The notes: generated by a model from the letters alone, not told the origin. 64,000 nt of DNA from Prevotella sp. UBA2809 (GCA_002351725.1 DEHD01000018.1:16867-80866); one strand, 5' to 3'; numbered from the stretch's first letter, positions 52,738 through 60,910 are shown. Program-made: numbers and translations.

Positions 52738-53343
52738 TTAAACTACTTGTATTAACTCTACATCGAAGATCAGAGCTGCGAATGGAGGAATAGATGCACC
52801 AGCACCACCCTCGCCATAAGCCAGACGGTAAGGGATGAAGAAACGATACTTTGCACCCTCCTGCATCAGCTGCAGTCCCTCTGTCCAACCAGCTATAACC
52901 TGCTGAAGTGGGAATGTTGCGGGCTCACCACGCTGATATGAGCTATCGAATACAGTTCCATCGATAAGTGTACCCTCGTAGTGGCACATTACGGTATCCT
53001 TGGCAGAAGGCTTCTTACCGTTACCCTCTTTCAGCACCTGATACTGCAGTCCGCTTGGCAGTGTAACCACCTCGGCCTTCTTACCGTTCTCAGCAAGGAA
53101 CTTCTCGCCTGCCTCCTTATGTGCCTTTCCCTTCTCGGCACGCTCAGCCTGGAGCTTCTGCTCCTGCTTCTGGAAATATTCCTGTACAATTGTCTGAGCC
53201 TCACGGTGTGAAACCTTCAGCTCGTTACCTTTCAATACATCGGTGATGGCCTGAGCAAAATCCTCGGCGCTGATATTGTCAGCACCCATCTGAGCCAGCT
53301 GCTGGCCGATGCCCAAACCTAAAGCATAACTTAACTTATCCAT
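52738..53343 (-). CDS. FKBP-type peptidyl-prolyl isomerase, no export signal, first of tandem
   Basis: The 201-residue protein begins directly with the dimerisation helix (DKLSYALGLGIGQQLAQMG) and has no signal peptide, so it should stay in the cytoplasm. The FKBP domain shows HYEGTLIDGTVFDSSYQRG, GWTEGLQLMQEG and AALIFDVELIQV. It opens the three-gene FKBP operon, 16 bp before the lipoprotein copy. Confidence 0.92.
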   Translation of the reverse strand: MDKLSYALGLGIGQQLAQMGADNISAEDFAQAITDVLKGNELKVSHREAQTIVQEYFQKQEQKLQAERAEKGKAHKEAGEKFLAENGKKAEVVTLPSGLQYQVLKEGNGKKPSAKDTVMCHYEGTLIDGTVFDSSYQRGEPATFPLQQVIAGWTEGLQLMQEGAKYRFFIPYRLAYGEGGAGASIPPFAALIFDVELIQVV

Positions 53344-53384
53344 TCTCTATTTATTAATAATGTGTAATCTTATAAAATCGGGCG

Positions 53385-53392
53385 CAAAGGTA
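53385..53392 (-). promoter_or_regulatory. -7 element of the FKBP operon
   Basis: TACCTTTG on the minus strand, about 42 nt before the ATG. No clear -33. Confidence 0.65.
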
Positions 53393-53442
53393 CAATATTT
53401 TTTAGACATAAGTACATAAGAACATAAATTTTTTTTGTTTCT

Positions 53443-53474
53443 TTTGTTCTTTTGACTAAAAAATCGTATATTTG
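53443..53474 (+). promoter_or_regulatory. promoter of the sirtuin gene
   Basis: TTTG (53443-53446) and TATATTTG (53467-53474) are separated by 20 bp. The ATG at 53499 lies 24 nt downstream of the -7 element. Confidence 0.75.
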
Positions 53475-53498
53475 CACATCATTAACACGTATTTGCTT

Positions 53499-54194
53499 AT
53501 GAAAAAGATTGTTGTACTTACAGGTGCAGGCATGTCGGTAGAGAGCGGACTCAAGACTTTCCGCGATGCCGATGGTCTTTGGGAGAATTATCCCGTGCAG
53601 AAAGTTGCCACTCACGAAGGATGGCTGGCCGACCCAACGCTTGTTACAAACTTCTATAACATGCTCCGCAAGAAGTGCTGGGGAGTAAAGCCAAACGAGG
53701 GACATAAGCTTGTGGCCGAACTTGAGAAAAACTACGACGTTACGGTTGTTACCCAGAATGTTGACAACCTGCACGAGATGGCAGGCTCTTCAAAAGTTAT
53801 CCACCTTCATGGCGAACTGATGAAGGTTTGTTCCAGCCGCGATGTCGACGACCCACGCTATCAGATTCAGCTCACACCCGAGAACTGCGAGATAGAGCCA
53901 GGCACAAAGGCTGGCGACGGCTCTCTGCTTCGTCCGTTTATCGTGTTCTTCGGCGAGGCTGTTCCTAACATCTCGATAGCTGCCGAGGAAGTACAAGAGG
54001 CTGATATCCTGATAATTATCGGAACCTCACTGGTGGTATATCCTGCAGCAGGACTGCTGCATTACGCCAAGCCAAATGCCCCGATTTATCTCATCGACCC
54101 GAACCCAATAAATGTCGGAGGACGCGTAACGCAAATCCAAAAAGGCGCTTCAGAAGGTATGAAAGAACTCATCAAGATTTTAGGCACGGATTAA
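53499..54194 (+). CDS. cobB: Sir2-family NAD-dependent protein deacylase
   Basis: The 231-residue sirtuin has VVLTGAGMSVESGLKTFRD (5-23), VVTQNVDNLHEMAGS and HLHGE with the catalytic His, then LLRPFIVFFGEAVPN and IIGTSLVVYPAAGLL. The zinc-binding region (VCSSRDVDDPRY to ENCEIEPG) has only two cysteines and neither CxxC pair, so structural zinc may be absent. It removes acyl groups from lysines using NAD. ATG 53499 is chosen because the longer frame starts within the promoter. Confidence 0.92.
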   Translation: MKKIVVLTGAGMSVESGLKTFRDADGLWENYPVQKVATHEGWLADPTLVTNFYNMLRKKCWGVKPNEGHKLVAELEKNYDVTVVTQNVDNLHEMAGSSKVIHLHGELMKVCSSRDVDDPRYQIQLTPENCEIEPGTKAGDGSLLRPFIVFFGEAVPNISIAAEEVQEADILIIIGTSLVVYPAAGLLHYAKPNAPIYLIDPNPINVGGRVTQIQKGASEGMKELIKILGTD

Positions 54195-54280
54195 CACGGC
54201 TCTTTTTTTAAAGAAACACGGCTTTAGCATTTCAACTAGAGCCGTGTTTTTAATTTATTAAAGCCGCGTAAATCCGTGCC
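54183..54280. repeat. nested inverted repeats after the sirtuin gene
   Basis: Outer arms GGCACGGATTAACACGG (54183-54199, covering the stop codon) and CCGCGTAAATCCGTGCC (54264-54280) pair at 15 of 17 positions and enclose the terminator stem. Similar CCGTG-TAAAT words continue to 54315, in degenerate direct repeats before the convergent ispG stop. Confidence 0.65.
54214..54251 (+). terminator. terminator of the sirtuin gene
   Basis: Stem AAACACGGCTTTAG / CTAGAGCCGTGTTT with an 8-nt loop is followed by TT and A/T-rich DNA, 20 nt after the stop codon. The A-rich flank could let it also serve the convergent ispG transcript. Confidence 0.7.
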
Positions 54281-54316
54281 TAAAAAAAATCGTGTAAATT
54301 CGCGAGATTCGTGCCT

Positions 54317-55696
54317 TTATTTAATACCGCGGTCCTTACGGATGAATTCGATAAGACGTTCTACGGCTTCTTCCTCGGGAATATTCTTCTCTATGCACTC
54401 CTTGGCTTTGTAGAGCGAGATTTTTCCGCGACCGGCACCAACGTATCCGTAATCGGCATCAGCCATCTCACCAGGACCGTTCACGATACATCCCATGATA
54501 CCAATCTTAAGTCCAACCATATCCTTGGTGGCAGCCTTAATCTTAGCAATTGTCTCCTGCAGATTATAAAGTGTGCGACCGCATCCAGGACACGAGATAT
54601 ACTCGGTCTTGGTGAACTTTATACGGGCAGCCTGCAGAATGGCATCGGCAAGCTCAACCAACTTTTCTGTTGAGAATTGCGAGTTGAGAATTGAGAGATT
54701 GTGGGCTTTCTTATCGATAAGCAGGGCACCTACGGCCATAGCGGCCTTAAGCTGCAGTGTCTCCCAGTCTGGGGCGTCAACATTCAGGGTGATAGTATCA
54801 TCCTTGATACTTGCCTCGGCCTCCTCGCGCAACTTTGTGCACTCTGGAATCATGTCAACCAACTTACGAGCCACGGGGATTTCGCACTCAGGCTCTTCCG
54901 ACAGCGAAACTCGGATAGTATCACCAATTCCCTCAGTAAGCAGAGCTCCGATACCAACGGCACTCTTAATACGGCCATCTTCACCCTCGCCAGCCTCGGT
55001 AACACCAAGGTGCAAAGGATAATGCATATTCTCCTTGTCCATAGTAGCAACAAGCAGACGCATTGTTGTTACCATCACTACGGTGTTTGATGCCTTGATT
55101 GATATCACAACATCGTTGAAGTTCTCACGACGGAAGATGCGAAGGAACTCCATACAGCTCTCAACGATTCCTTCTGGAGTATCGCCATAACGACTCATAA
55201 TTCTATCTGACAACGAGCCATGATTAACACCGATACGAACGGCAGTGTGGTGCTCCTTACAGATATTCAGGAATGGAACCAACTTTGCCTCAATCTTCTG
55301 CAGTTCGGCAGCATACTCCTCGTCGGTATACTCCAGATGCTTGAACGTACGACCTGGGTCAACATAGTTACCTGGATTTATACGAACCTTCTCGCAGTAG
55401 AGTGCAGCCACATCGGCGGTATGAGCAGTAAAATGCACATCGGCCACAAGTGGAGTGTTATATCCGTCGGCCTTAAGCTGTGCCGATATATTCTTCATGT
55501 TCTCAGCCTCGCGGGTGCCTTGTGTAGTAAAACGAACCAGCTCTCCGCCAGCATCGATAATGCGCTTTGCCTGAGCCACACAACCCTCAGTATTATTGGT
55601 ATCAACAGTACCCATAGACTGAATGCGGATGGGGTTCTGTCCACCTATACCGATATTTCCCACACGGGTTTCGGATGATTGTCTTCTTTTGTACAT
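54317..55696 (-). CDS. ispG: 4-hydroxy-3-methylbut-2-enyl-diphosphate synthase
   Basis: The 459-residue Fe-S enzyme carries out the penultimate step of the MEP pathway. The TIM barrel opens with VGNIGIGGQNPIRIQSMGTVDT; the C-terminal cluster domain has SCPGCGRTLYNLQ and GCIVNGPGEMADADYGYVG. It is longer than the E. coli form (372 aa) but seems to have only a small insert domain compared with the large insert-bearing forms of plants and many Bacteroidetes. The insert includes NLSILNSQFSTEK, encoded by a TTGAGAATT-type repeat (54670-54697). Last gene of a five-gene operon. Confidence 0.94.
   Translation of the reverse strand: MYKRRQSSETRVGNIGIGGQNPIRIQSMGTVDTNNTEGCVAQAKRIIDAGGELVRFTTQGTREAENMKNISAQLKADGYNTPLVADVHFTAHTADVAALYCEKVRINPGNYVDPGRTFKHLEYTDEEYAAELQKIEAKLVPFLNICKEHHTAVRIGVNHGSLSDRIMSRYGDTPEGIVESCMEFLRIFRRENFNDVVISIKASNTVVMVTTMRLLVATMDKENMHYPLHLGVTEAGEGEDGRIKSAVGIGALLTEGIGDTIRVSLSEEPECEIPVARKLVDMIPECTKLREEAEASIKDDTITLNVDAPDWETLQLKAAMAVGALLIDKKAHNLSILNSQFSTEKLVELADAILQAARIKFTKTEYISCPGCGRTLYNLQETIAKIKAATKDMVGLKIGIMGCIVNGPGEMADADYGYVGAGRGKISLYKAKECIEKNIPEEEAVERLIEFIRKDRGIK
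54670..54697 (+). repeat. TTGAGAATT repeat inside ispG
   Basis: Direct words TTGAGAATT at 54670-54678 and 54684-54692, then TTGAGAG. The same words occur in gene-free DNA upstream of glyS (32650-32685). In ispG they encode LSILNSQFS, between the barrel and the cluster domain. Confidence 0.6.
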
Positions 55697-55698
55697 CT

Positions 55699-56205
55699 TT
55701 AATTTGTTTTGAACTGATATTTAATTTCAGCCAGTTCCTCGTTGGCCTTTTCAATCTTGATACGCAAATTACCCTTGTAGACAGCCAGACGCTGTGCCAG
55801 GTCCTGATCGGCCAGAGCCATCATCTCGCAAGCCAGGATTGCAGCATTCTGCGCACCATTCACACCTACAGTAGCCACAGGTATTCCCGGGGGCATCTGG
55901 ATGATAGAGAGCATAGCATCAAGTCCGTCGAGCATACCCTTTATGGGCACACCTATAACAGGCAGTGTTGTAGATGCAGCGATAACGCCAGGAAGGGCTG
56001 CAGCCATACCGGCTCCTGCAATGATAACCTTGATGCCGCGATCCTTTGCAGTACGGGCAAACTCCTCTACAGCATCGGGAGTACGATGAGCCGAGAGGGC
56101 ATTCACTTCAAAAGGTACCTGCATCTCGTCGAGCAGCTTGCAGGCTTTTTCCATAATGGGCAGATCACTTGTGCTACCCATGATAATACTTACTAATGGC
56201 TTCAT
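55699..56205 (-). CDS. purE: N5-carboxyaminoimidazole ribonucleotide mutase
   Basis: The 168-residue class I PurE shows VSIIMGSTSDLPIMEKA, NALSAHRTPD and GMAAALPGVIAASTTLPVIGVP. It moves the carboxyl of N5-CAIR to give CAIR in purine synthesis. It lies 2 bp before ispG and 37 bp after the PAP2 gene; the upstream gap has A-rich near-repeats (AATTGTAAAATAGTAAAATT). Confidence 0.95.
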   Translation of the reverse strand: MKPLVSIIMGSTSDLPIMEKACKLLDEMQVPFEVNALSAHRTPDAVEEFARTAKDRGIKVIIAGAGMAAALPGVIAASTTLPVIGVPIKGMLDGLDAMLSIIQMPPGIPVATVGVNGAQNAAILACEMMALADQDLAQRLAVYKGNLRIKIEKANEELAEIKYQFKTN

Positions 56206-56242
56206 ATATTTGACAATTTTACTATTTTACAATTAGGCTATT

Positions 56243-56863
56243 TCAGAGATAAATCAACCCGAGGACTGAGCATATCAGACCTACGAAGAATCCGGCCAAC
56301 ACCTGCGCCAATGAGTGCTGACGCAGAATCATTCGGCTGGTGCCAAGCACTCCTGCCAGAATCAGCACAAGGCAGAGCCACCATACAGGGTTGAATCCGA
56401 AGAACTCACCAAACACAAACAGTGCTCCTGCCACACCGCCGATGGCCGACGTATGCGTAGAAATCTTCCACCACACGTTTATCAGCGCGCATACTATCTG
56501 AATGGAGAGTGCGGCCGACACGATGGTTCCCATAAAGTGCGGGATATGCAGTATATCCATAATATAAACACAGAAGAAGTAGCAGAGAATTGAGATTACA
56601 TATGGCACCATACGGCGCTCCTTGTGACCCAGCTCTATCAGGTTCCAACCTTGATATTTGCGATACAGGTGGATAAGCACCGTTGGCAACAGTATGGTAA
56701 AGAAGTACACCAACGTCAGCACCTGCAACTTATATGCGGTTGGCATCAGACTGAGATAGCTCAGGAAGAAGAGCGACATCAAACCCACTATAGGCAGATA
56801 GAATGGCGTAAACACCATACTAATCACTCTTGCCGTTAAAATTATATTCTTTTCTCTGCTCAT
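56243..56863 (-). CDS. PAP2-family membrane phosphatase
   Basis: The 206-residue protein has about six membrane helices. PAP2 elements are recognisable but atypical: GHKERRMVPY (first motif), KISTHTSAIGG in place of the PSGH motif, and TSRMILRQHSLAQ, which keeps SRx5H but has Q where the usual Asp follows. Family members dephosphorylate lipid phosphates such as undecaprenyl pyrophosphate or phosphatidylglycerol phosphate. The changes leave activity uncertain. It overlaps rpoN by 4 bp. Confidence 0.78.
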   Translation of the reverse strand: MSREKNIILTARVISMVFTPFYLPIVGLMSLFFLSYLSLMPTAYKLQVLTLVYFFTILLPTVLIHLYRKYQGWNLIELGHKERRMVPYVISILCYFFCVYIMDILHIPHFMGTIVSAALSIQIVCALINVWWKISTHTSAIGGVAGALFVFGEFFGFNPVWWLCLVLILAGVLGTSRMILRQHSLAQVLAGFFVGLICSVLGLIYL

Positions 56864-58368
56864 TTTCTTAGTCGTGCTATGGGTATACCCAACTGTTCGC
56901 GATACTTTGCCACCGTGCGACGTGCGATGGGGAATCCCTTCTCGGCAAGCTGGTCTTTCAGCTGGTCGTCGCTCAGCGGCTTGCGCTTGTCCTCGGCATC
57001 AATCAGGTCACGCAGGGCGGCTTTTATCTGTCGTGTACTCAGTTCCTCGCCGTTCTCAGTAACGTATCCGTCGCTAAAGAAGTGGCGCAGCGGGAAAGTA
57101 CCCCAACGAGTCTGCGCGTATTTCGAGTTGCTCACTCGCGATACAGTAGATATGTCGAGGCCAGCTTTCTCGGCCACATCTTTCAGAATCATCGGGCGCA
57201 ACGAAGCCTCGTCGCCGTCGAGGAAGAACTGGCGCTGCAGCTGGATTATGGCACGCATGGTTACGCTAAGCGTGTGGCGGCGCACCTTTACAGCCTCTAT
57301 GAACCCTTGTGCGGCATCCACCTTCTTCTTTATATAAAGCAGTGCCTCCTTGGTCTGACGACTCAGGTGGTCTTTGTTCTGCTGATACTCTTTCATCGAG
57401 TCAACAAACGATTGCGACACTTTCAGTTCAGGCACCTCTCCGTTGTTCAGCGTGAAGGTTATTGTTCCGTCGTCCTGTGTATCTACGATGAAGTCGGGCG
57501 TTATCTGCTGCATGCTTCTGCCCACCACCTCGCCAAGCGATGCTCCGGGGCGCGGGTTCAGCTTGCGCAACTCACGGAACAGCACTTCGGCCTGAGTATC
57601 GTTAAGCCCCAGGTCGGCCTGAATCTTGTCCCAGTGCTTACGTGTAAACGCCTCGAAATAATTGTTCACCACGCGTTCCATCAGGTCGCGCAGCTTCGAT
57701 GGGTCTCGGCGTTCTATCTGCAGCAGCAGGCACTCCTGCAGCGATCTGGCTCCGATACCAGCCGGGTCGAATGCCTGAAGCATAAGCAGCACCTGTTCAA
57801 TCTCTTTCTCGGTAGCATCGATGTTGTGGTAGATTGCAAGCTCGTCGCTCACTATGTCGAGGGCCTTGCGCAGCAGTCCGTCATCGTCGAGCGAGCCAAT
57901 CAGATATTCCATGATGTCGCGCTGCTTTGGTGTAAGGTCCATCTCGCCAACCTGCTCTTTCAGCTTGTCGTAGAACGATTCTGTCTCGCCGTACACTATC
58001 TCCTCGCGATCCTCGCTATACGAGCTTCCGCTCTGATAAACGGGCAGATCCTCGTCGTCGCGCCCTATCCCGCTCAGTGCCTCGTCGAGTGCCGACTGGC
58101 GTTCTTCGCGCTCGGTGGCCGTCTCAAAGTCGTCCTGAGTGTCAGGGTCGTCGTTATTGTAGTCAACCTCGCTGGGAGCATCGTTGTCGTCGTATGGCTG
58201 TTCGCTCTCCAGTGCGGGGTTGTCGTTCATTTCGGTGTTGATACGGTCAACCAGCTGCGCCACTGGTAGTTCAATCAGCGACGATTGCAACAGCTGTTGC
58301 TGCGAGAACGTCTGTCCTAACTTCTGCTGTTGTAGTTGTTCCTGTATCTGTGTATTGCTATTTTTCAC
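56860..58368 (-). CDS. rpoN: RNA polymerase sigma-54 factor
   Basis: The 502-residue factor has the glutamine-rich region I (QQKLGQTFSQQQLLQSSLIE), an acidic region II (about 50-120), the core-binding domain (DLTPKQRDIMEYLIGSLDDDG) and the C-terminal RpoN box ARRTVAKYRE before LGIPIARLRK. It directs transcription from -24/-12 promoters with an activator ATPase; none is encoded in this window. The start is GTG at 58368, located in a GGTGAAA-type repeat; no upstream ATG is available in frame. Second gene of a five-gene operon. Confidence 0.95.
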   Translation of the reverse strand: MKNSNTQIQEQLQQQKLGQTFSQQQLLQSSLIELPVAQLVDRINTEMNDNPALESEQPYDDNDAPSEVDYNNDDPDTQDDFETATEREERQSALDEALSGIGRDDEDLPVYQSGSSYSEDREEIVYGETESFYDKLKEQVGEMDLTPKQRDIMEYLIGSLDDDGLLRKALDIVSDELAIYHNIDATEKEIEQVLLMLQAFDPAGIGARSLQECLLLQIERRDPSKLRDLMERVVNNYFEAFTRKHWDKIQADLGLNDTQAEVLFRELRKLNPRPGASLGEVVGRSMQQITPDFIVDTQDDGTITFTLNNGEVPELKVSQSFVDSMKEYQQNKDHLSRQTKEALLYIKKKVDAAQGFIEAVKVRRHTLSVTMRAIIQLQRQFFLDGDEASLRPMILKDVAEKAGLDISTVSRVSNSKYAQTRWGTFPLRHFFSDGYVTENGEELSTRQIKAALRDLIDAEDKRKPLSDDQLKDQLAEKGFPIARRTVAKYREQLGIPIARLRK

Positions 58369-58387
58369 TCTTTCACCTTTTCACCTT
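58369..58387 (-). repeat. GGTGAAA-type repeat in the gap before rpoN
   Basis: Minus-strand AAAGGTGAAAAGGTGAAAG fills the gap between the upstream gene's stop and the rpoN GTG start. It is nearly identical to 4571-4590. It may provide the ribosome-binding region. Confidence 0.65.
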
Positions 58388-59034
58388 TACTTAAAGTACT
58401 CTTTCAGCTGTTCGGCATACGACGCCAGCTCCTCGGGATTTGCGTTTCCGAAGCGGCGCCACACCTGCTGACAGGCGAGCGCCAAATCGCCCACTGCCAA
58501 GTCCTTACGATTAAGATAGGGGTCGCAAAGCTGAAAAGCCTCAAGTACATCAACCACAGCCTCGGGCTTCTGTTTCATCAACTTGGCCAGCTCCTGCACC
58601 TCGGGTGTCTCGGCCACCATAGTAATAGGTGTCAGACGAAAGTACAGGTCAAGTATCAGCGTAAGCGCTGCCGGCGTAAGTGTTGTGCCTTCAGCTATAG
58701 GTCTGAAATCTTTCTCAAAACTCTCGTTGGTTTCAACACCGTCGTAGAACTCCAGAGCGTTGTTGAATCCCCACATTTCGCGCAGCAGATTAACGGCACG
58801 CTTCAGCTTCTTGGGATTGTTGCCATACAACTCCCAGAACCGCTCCACACGGGGTGTTTCAAGGTTGGCTATCTGGCACATCTTGTTGAAGAGCATGTTA
58901 GGCGCAATGTGCAGTTCCAGGCTCAAATCAACCATTCCACGACTGTACATCGGCTTAATACCAACGGGCTTTTGAAGGTACAACTGCAATAGTAGTAGCC
59001 AGTATTCATCCTGCCATTTTGAATTTTTTGCCAT
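58387..59034 (-). CDS. conserved hypothetical protein, first gene of the rpoN operon
   Basis: I do not recognise a named family with certainty. The 215-residue product is soluble, largely helical and without signal peptide or membrane segment. Notable stretches are QDEYWLLLLQLYLQKPVG at the N-terminus, KMCQIANLETPRVERFWELY, and LILDLYFRLTPITMVAETPE in the middle. The N-terminal part has spacing reminiscent of a helix-turn-helix. It has a strong promoter and lies 18 bp before rpoN, so a link to sigma-54 or to cell-wall functions is possible but unproven. Confidence 0.7.
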   Translation of the reverse strand: MAKNSKWQDEYWLLLLQLYLQKPVGIKPMYSRGMVDLSLELHIAPNMLFNKMCQIANLETPRVERFWELYGNNPKKLKRAVNLLREMWGFNNALEFYDGVETNESFEKDFRPIAEGTTLTPAALTLILDLYFRLTPITMVAETPEVQELAKLMKQKPEAVVDVLEAFQLCDPYLNRKDLAVGDLALACQQVWRRFGNANPEELASYAEQLKEYFK

Positions 59035-59051
59035 AATTATCTGCTATTTTG

Positions 59052-59086
59052 TTGCAAAAATAATGCTTTTTTTGTATATTTGCAAC
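59052..59086. promoter_or_regulatory. face-to-face overlapping divergent promoters
   Basis: The plus strand has TTG at 59052-59054 and TATATTTG at 59075-59082 (20 bp apart). The minus strand has TATTTTTG at 59055-59062 and TTG at 59084-59086 (21 bp apart). The outer words GTTGCAAA and TTTGCAAC are exact inverted repeats, so each promoter's -33 directly abuts the other's -7. Polymerase can occupy only one direction at a time. Confidence 0.7.
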
Positions 59087-59103
59087 CGAAAAAGGAGAAA
59101 TTT

Positions 59104-60411
59104 ATGAGAAAAGTGGTATTATTTGCCCTCTGGGCACTATCATTAACCTGTATTGACGCCCAAAACGTTCGCGAAGAGTTGAAACACGATTTGCTTAAGG
59201 CTGGCAGTAACTACTATGCCTACCAAGGACCTACCCGTGCGTTATCACCGTCGCCGGCAGGTTATAAGCCATTCTACATCAGCACTTATGCCCGTCATGG
59301 TTCGCGATACCTCATCAAGGCAAGCGAGTACGACTATCCGTATAATGTACTGCAGAAGGCCAACGAGGCAGGCAAACTTAGCGAGTTAGGGCACAGGGCA
59401 CTCAAGCAGTTGGGATATCTGCGCGAAGATGCCAAGGACAGATATGGCGACCTCACACCTCTTGGTGCCGTGCAGCACCAGCAGATAGCTCAGCGCATGT
59501 ACGATCGCTTTCCTGAGGTTTTCAAGGGCCGCTCAGTAATAGAGGCCAAGAGCACTGTGGTAATCCGCTGTATTCTCTCTATGCAGAACGAACTGCTGCA
59601 GCTGGCCAAGAATAACCCTAAGCTGATTTTCAATGCCGATGCATCCCAGCACGACATGTACTATATGAACCTGCAGGATTCGGCTCTCTACAAGCAGCGC
59701 TACTCCGAGCAGACCAAGCAGGCTTACAAGGACTTCTGCGCCAAGTACGAGGTTCACAAGCCCGCTATGGCCAAGCTGTTTAACGATACAGCATACTACA
59801 ATCGCGAGGTTAATGCATTTGAGCTTAACAAGTCAATATTCAAGATTGCATCGAGCGTACAGGGCACCGAGATGCGCGATGTGTTCAACCTCTTCGACGT
59901 GTACACCGAGGATGAGTTGTATAACAACTGGCTGCAGGCCAATGCGTTCTGGTATCTCAGCTTTGGCCACAATCCCCACAATGGCGGCAACCAGCCGTTC
60001 ACCCAGCGCAACCTGCTTAAGCGTATCATCGAGGATGCCGATAGCTGCATCATCCGTCCTCACCCAGGCGCCACACTGCGATTCGGCCACGAGACTATCA
60101 TCCTGCCGCTGGCCTGCCTGTTAGACCTTAACGGCTATGGTCGCGAGATACACGACATGGAGACTCTCGATACCAAAGGCTGGATTAATTTCGAGGTATT
60201 CCCCATGGCGGCCAACATTCAGTTTGTGTTCTACCGCAGAGACAAGAACGATACCGATGTATTGCTTAAGGTGCTGCTGAACGAGAACGAGGCCACACTG
60301 CCCATACCTACTGATATGGCACCATACTATCATTATCGCGACTTCCGCGAGTTTTACATCAAGAAACTTGAAAAATATGCCATTGAGCGTGCTGCTCAGG
60401 GTATAGATTAG
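59104..60411 (+). CDS. histidine acid phosphatase, MINPP/phytase-like, secreted
   Basis: The 435-residue precursor has a signal peptide (LFALWALSLTCIDAQ) and the histidine-phosphatase motif YARHGSR (R64, H65) with the distal GHET (H329, E330). The HE rather than HD pair is as in multiple inositol polyphosphate phosphatases. Such enzymes in gut Bacteroidetes release phosphate from phytate and other inositol phosphates in the periplasm or on vesicles. ATG 59104 is used because the longer frame starts with a TTG in the promoter. Confidence 0.88.
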   Translation: MRKVVLFALWALSLTCIDAQNVREELKHDLLKAGSNYYAYQGPTRALSPSPAGYKPFYISTYARHGSRYLIKASEYDYPYNVLQKANEAGKLSELGHRALKQLGYLREDAKDRYGDLTPLGAVQHQQIAQRMYDRFPEVFKGRSVIEAKSTVVIRCILSMQNELLQLAKNNPKLIFNADASQHDMYYMNLQDSALYKQRYSEQTKQAYKDFCAKYEVHKPAMAKLFNDTAYYNREVNAFELNKSIFKIASSVQGTEMRDVFNLFDVYTEDELYNNWLQANAFWYLSFGHNPHNGGNQPFTQRNLLKRIIEDADSCIIRPHPGATLRFGHETIILPLACLLDLNGYGREIHDMETLDTKGWINFEVFPMAANIQFVFYRRDKNDTDVLLKVLLNENEATLPIPTDMAPYYHYRDFREFYIKKLEKYAIERAAQGID

Positions 60412-60905
60412 ATAGTTACATCAGGTTTCCACAATACCACGTGCCCCTCGTAAAGCGATGCGGGCACGTTTATTATGCGCTGGTTCGAACTGCCTCGGAA
60501 CAGCAGGTCGGGGTCTTTCAGTCGTTCGATAAACGGCCCGTCCACCAGCACGTCAATCTCGTATAGCAGTTCGCGCTGTGCACGTGTTATCAGTGTTTCG
60601 TAGGTAAATCCCGTGTAGCACCATATATCCTTGTTGGTGCGGTTGTGTATGGCGCGTGCCAGCTCGGCAAATCCGTCGCACTGATACATAGGGTCGCCAC
60701 CCGAGAATGTTACGTTGGCATAGGGATCGGCCTCGATAATCTTCATCAGCTGCTCGGTTGTCATCTCGTGCCCTCCGCCAAAGTCCCACGACTGTGGATT
60801 ATGGCAGCCAGGGCACTGATGCCTGCACCCAGCACAATAAATGGAGGTCCGGAACCCCGGACCATCCACCATTGTATCTTCAAGAATATCGAGAACTCTT
60901 ATCAT
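60408..60905 (-). CDS. nrdG: anaerobic ribonucleotide reductase activating enzyme
   Basis: The 165-residue radical-SAM activase has CAGCRHQCPGCHN, with the CX3CX2C cluster cysteines C27, C31 and C34, and FSGGDPM for SAM binding. It makes the glycyl radical of NrdD, encoded 5 bp upstream. The stop overlaps that of the convergent phosphatase by 4 bp. Confidence 0.95.
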   Translation of the reverse strand: MIRVLDILEDTMVDGPGFRTSIYCAGCRHQCPGCHNPQSWDFGGGHEMTTEQLMKIIEADPYANVTFSGGDPMYQCDGFAELARAIHNRTNKDIWCYTGFTYETLITRAQRELLYEIDVLVDGPFIERLKDPDLLFRGSSNQRIINVPASLYEGHVVLWKPDVTI

Positions 60906-60910
60906 CTCTT

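Noticed and set aside
57082..58269. 395-codon open frame on the plus strand opposite rpoN
   Set aside because: Antisense shadow of a strong sigma-54 gene, without start context or motifs.
56860..58368. Sigma-54 activator genes or -24/-12 promoters near rpoN
   Set aside because: No AAA+ enhancer-binding protein with a GAFTGA loop was seen, and I found no convincing TGGCAC-n5-TTGC site.
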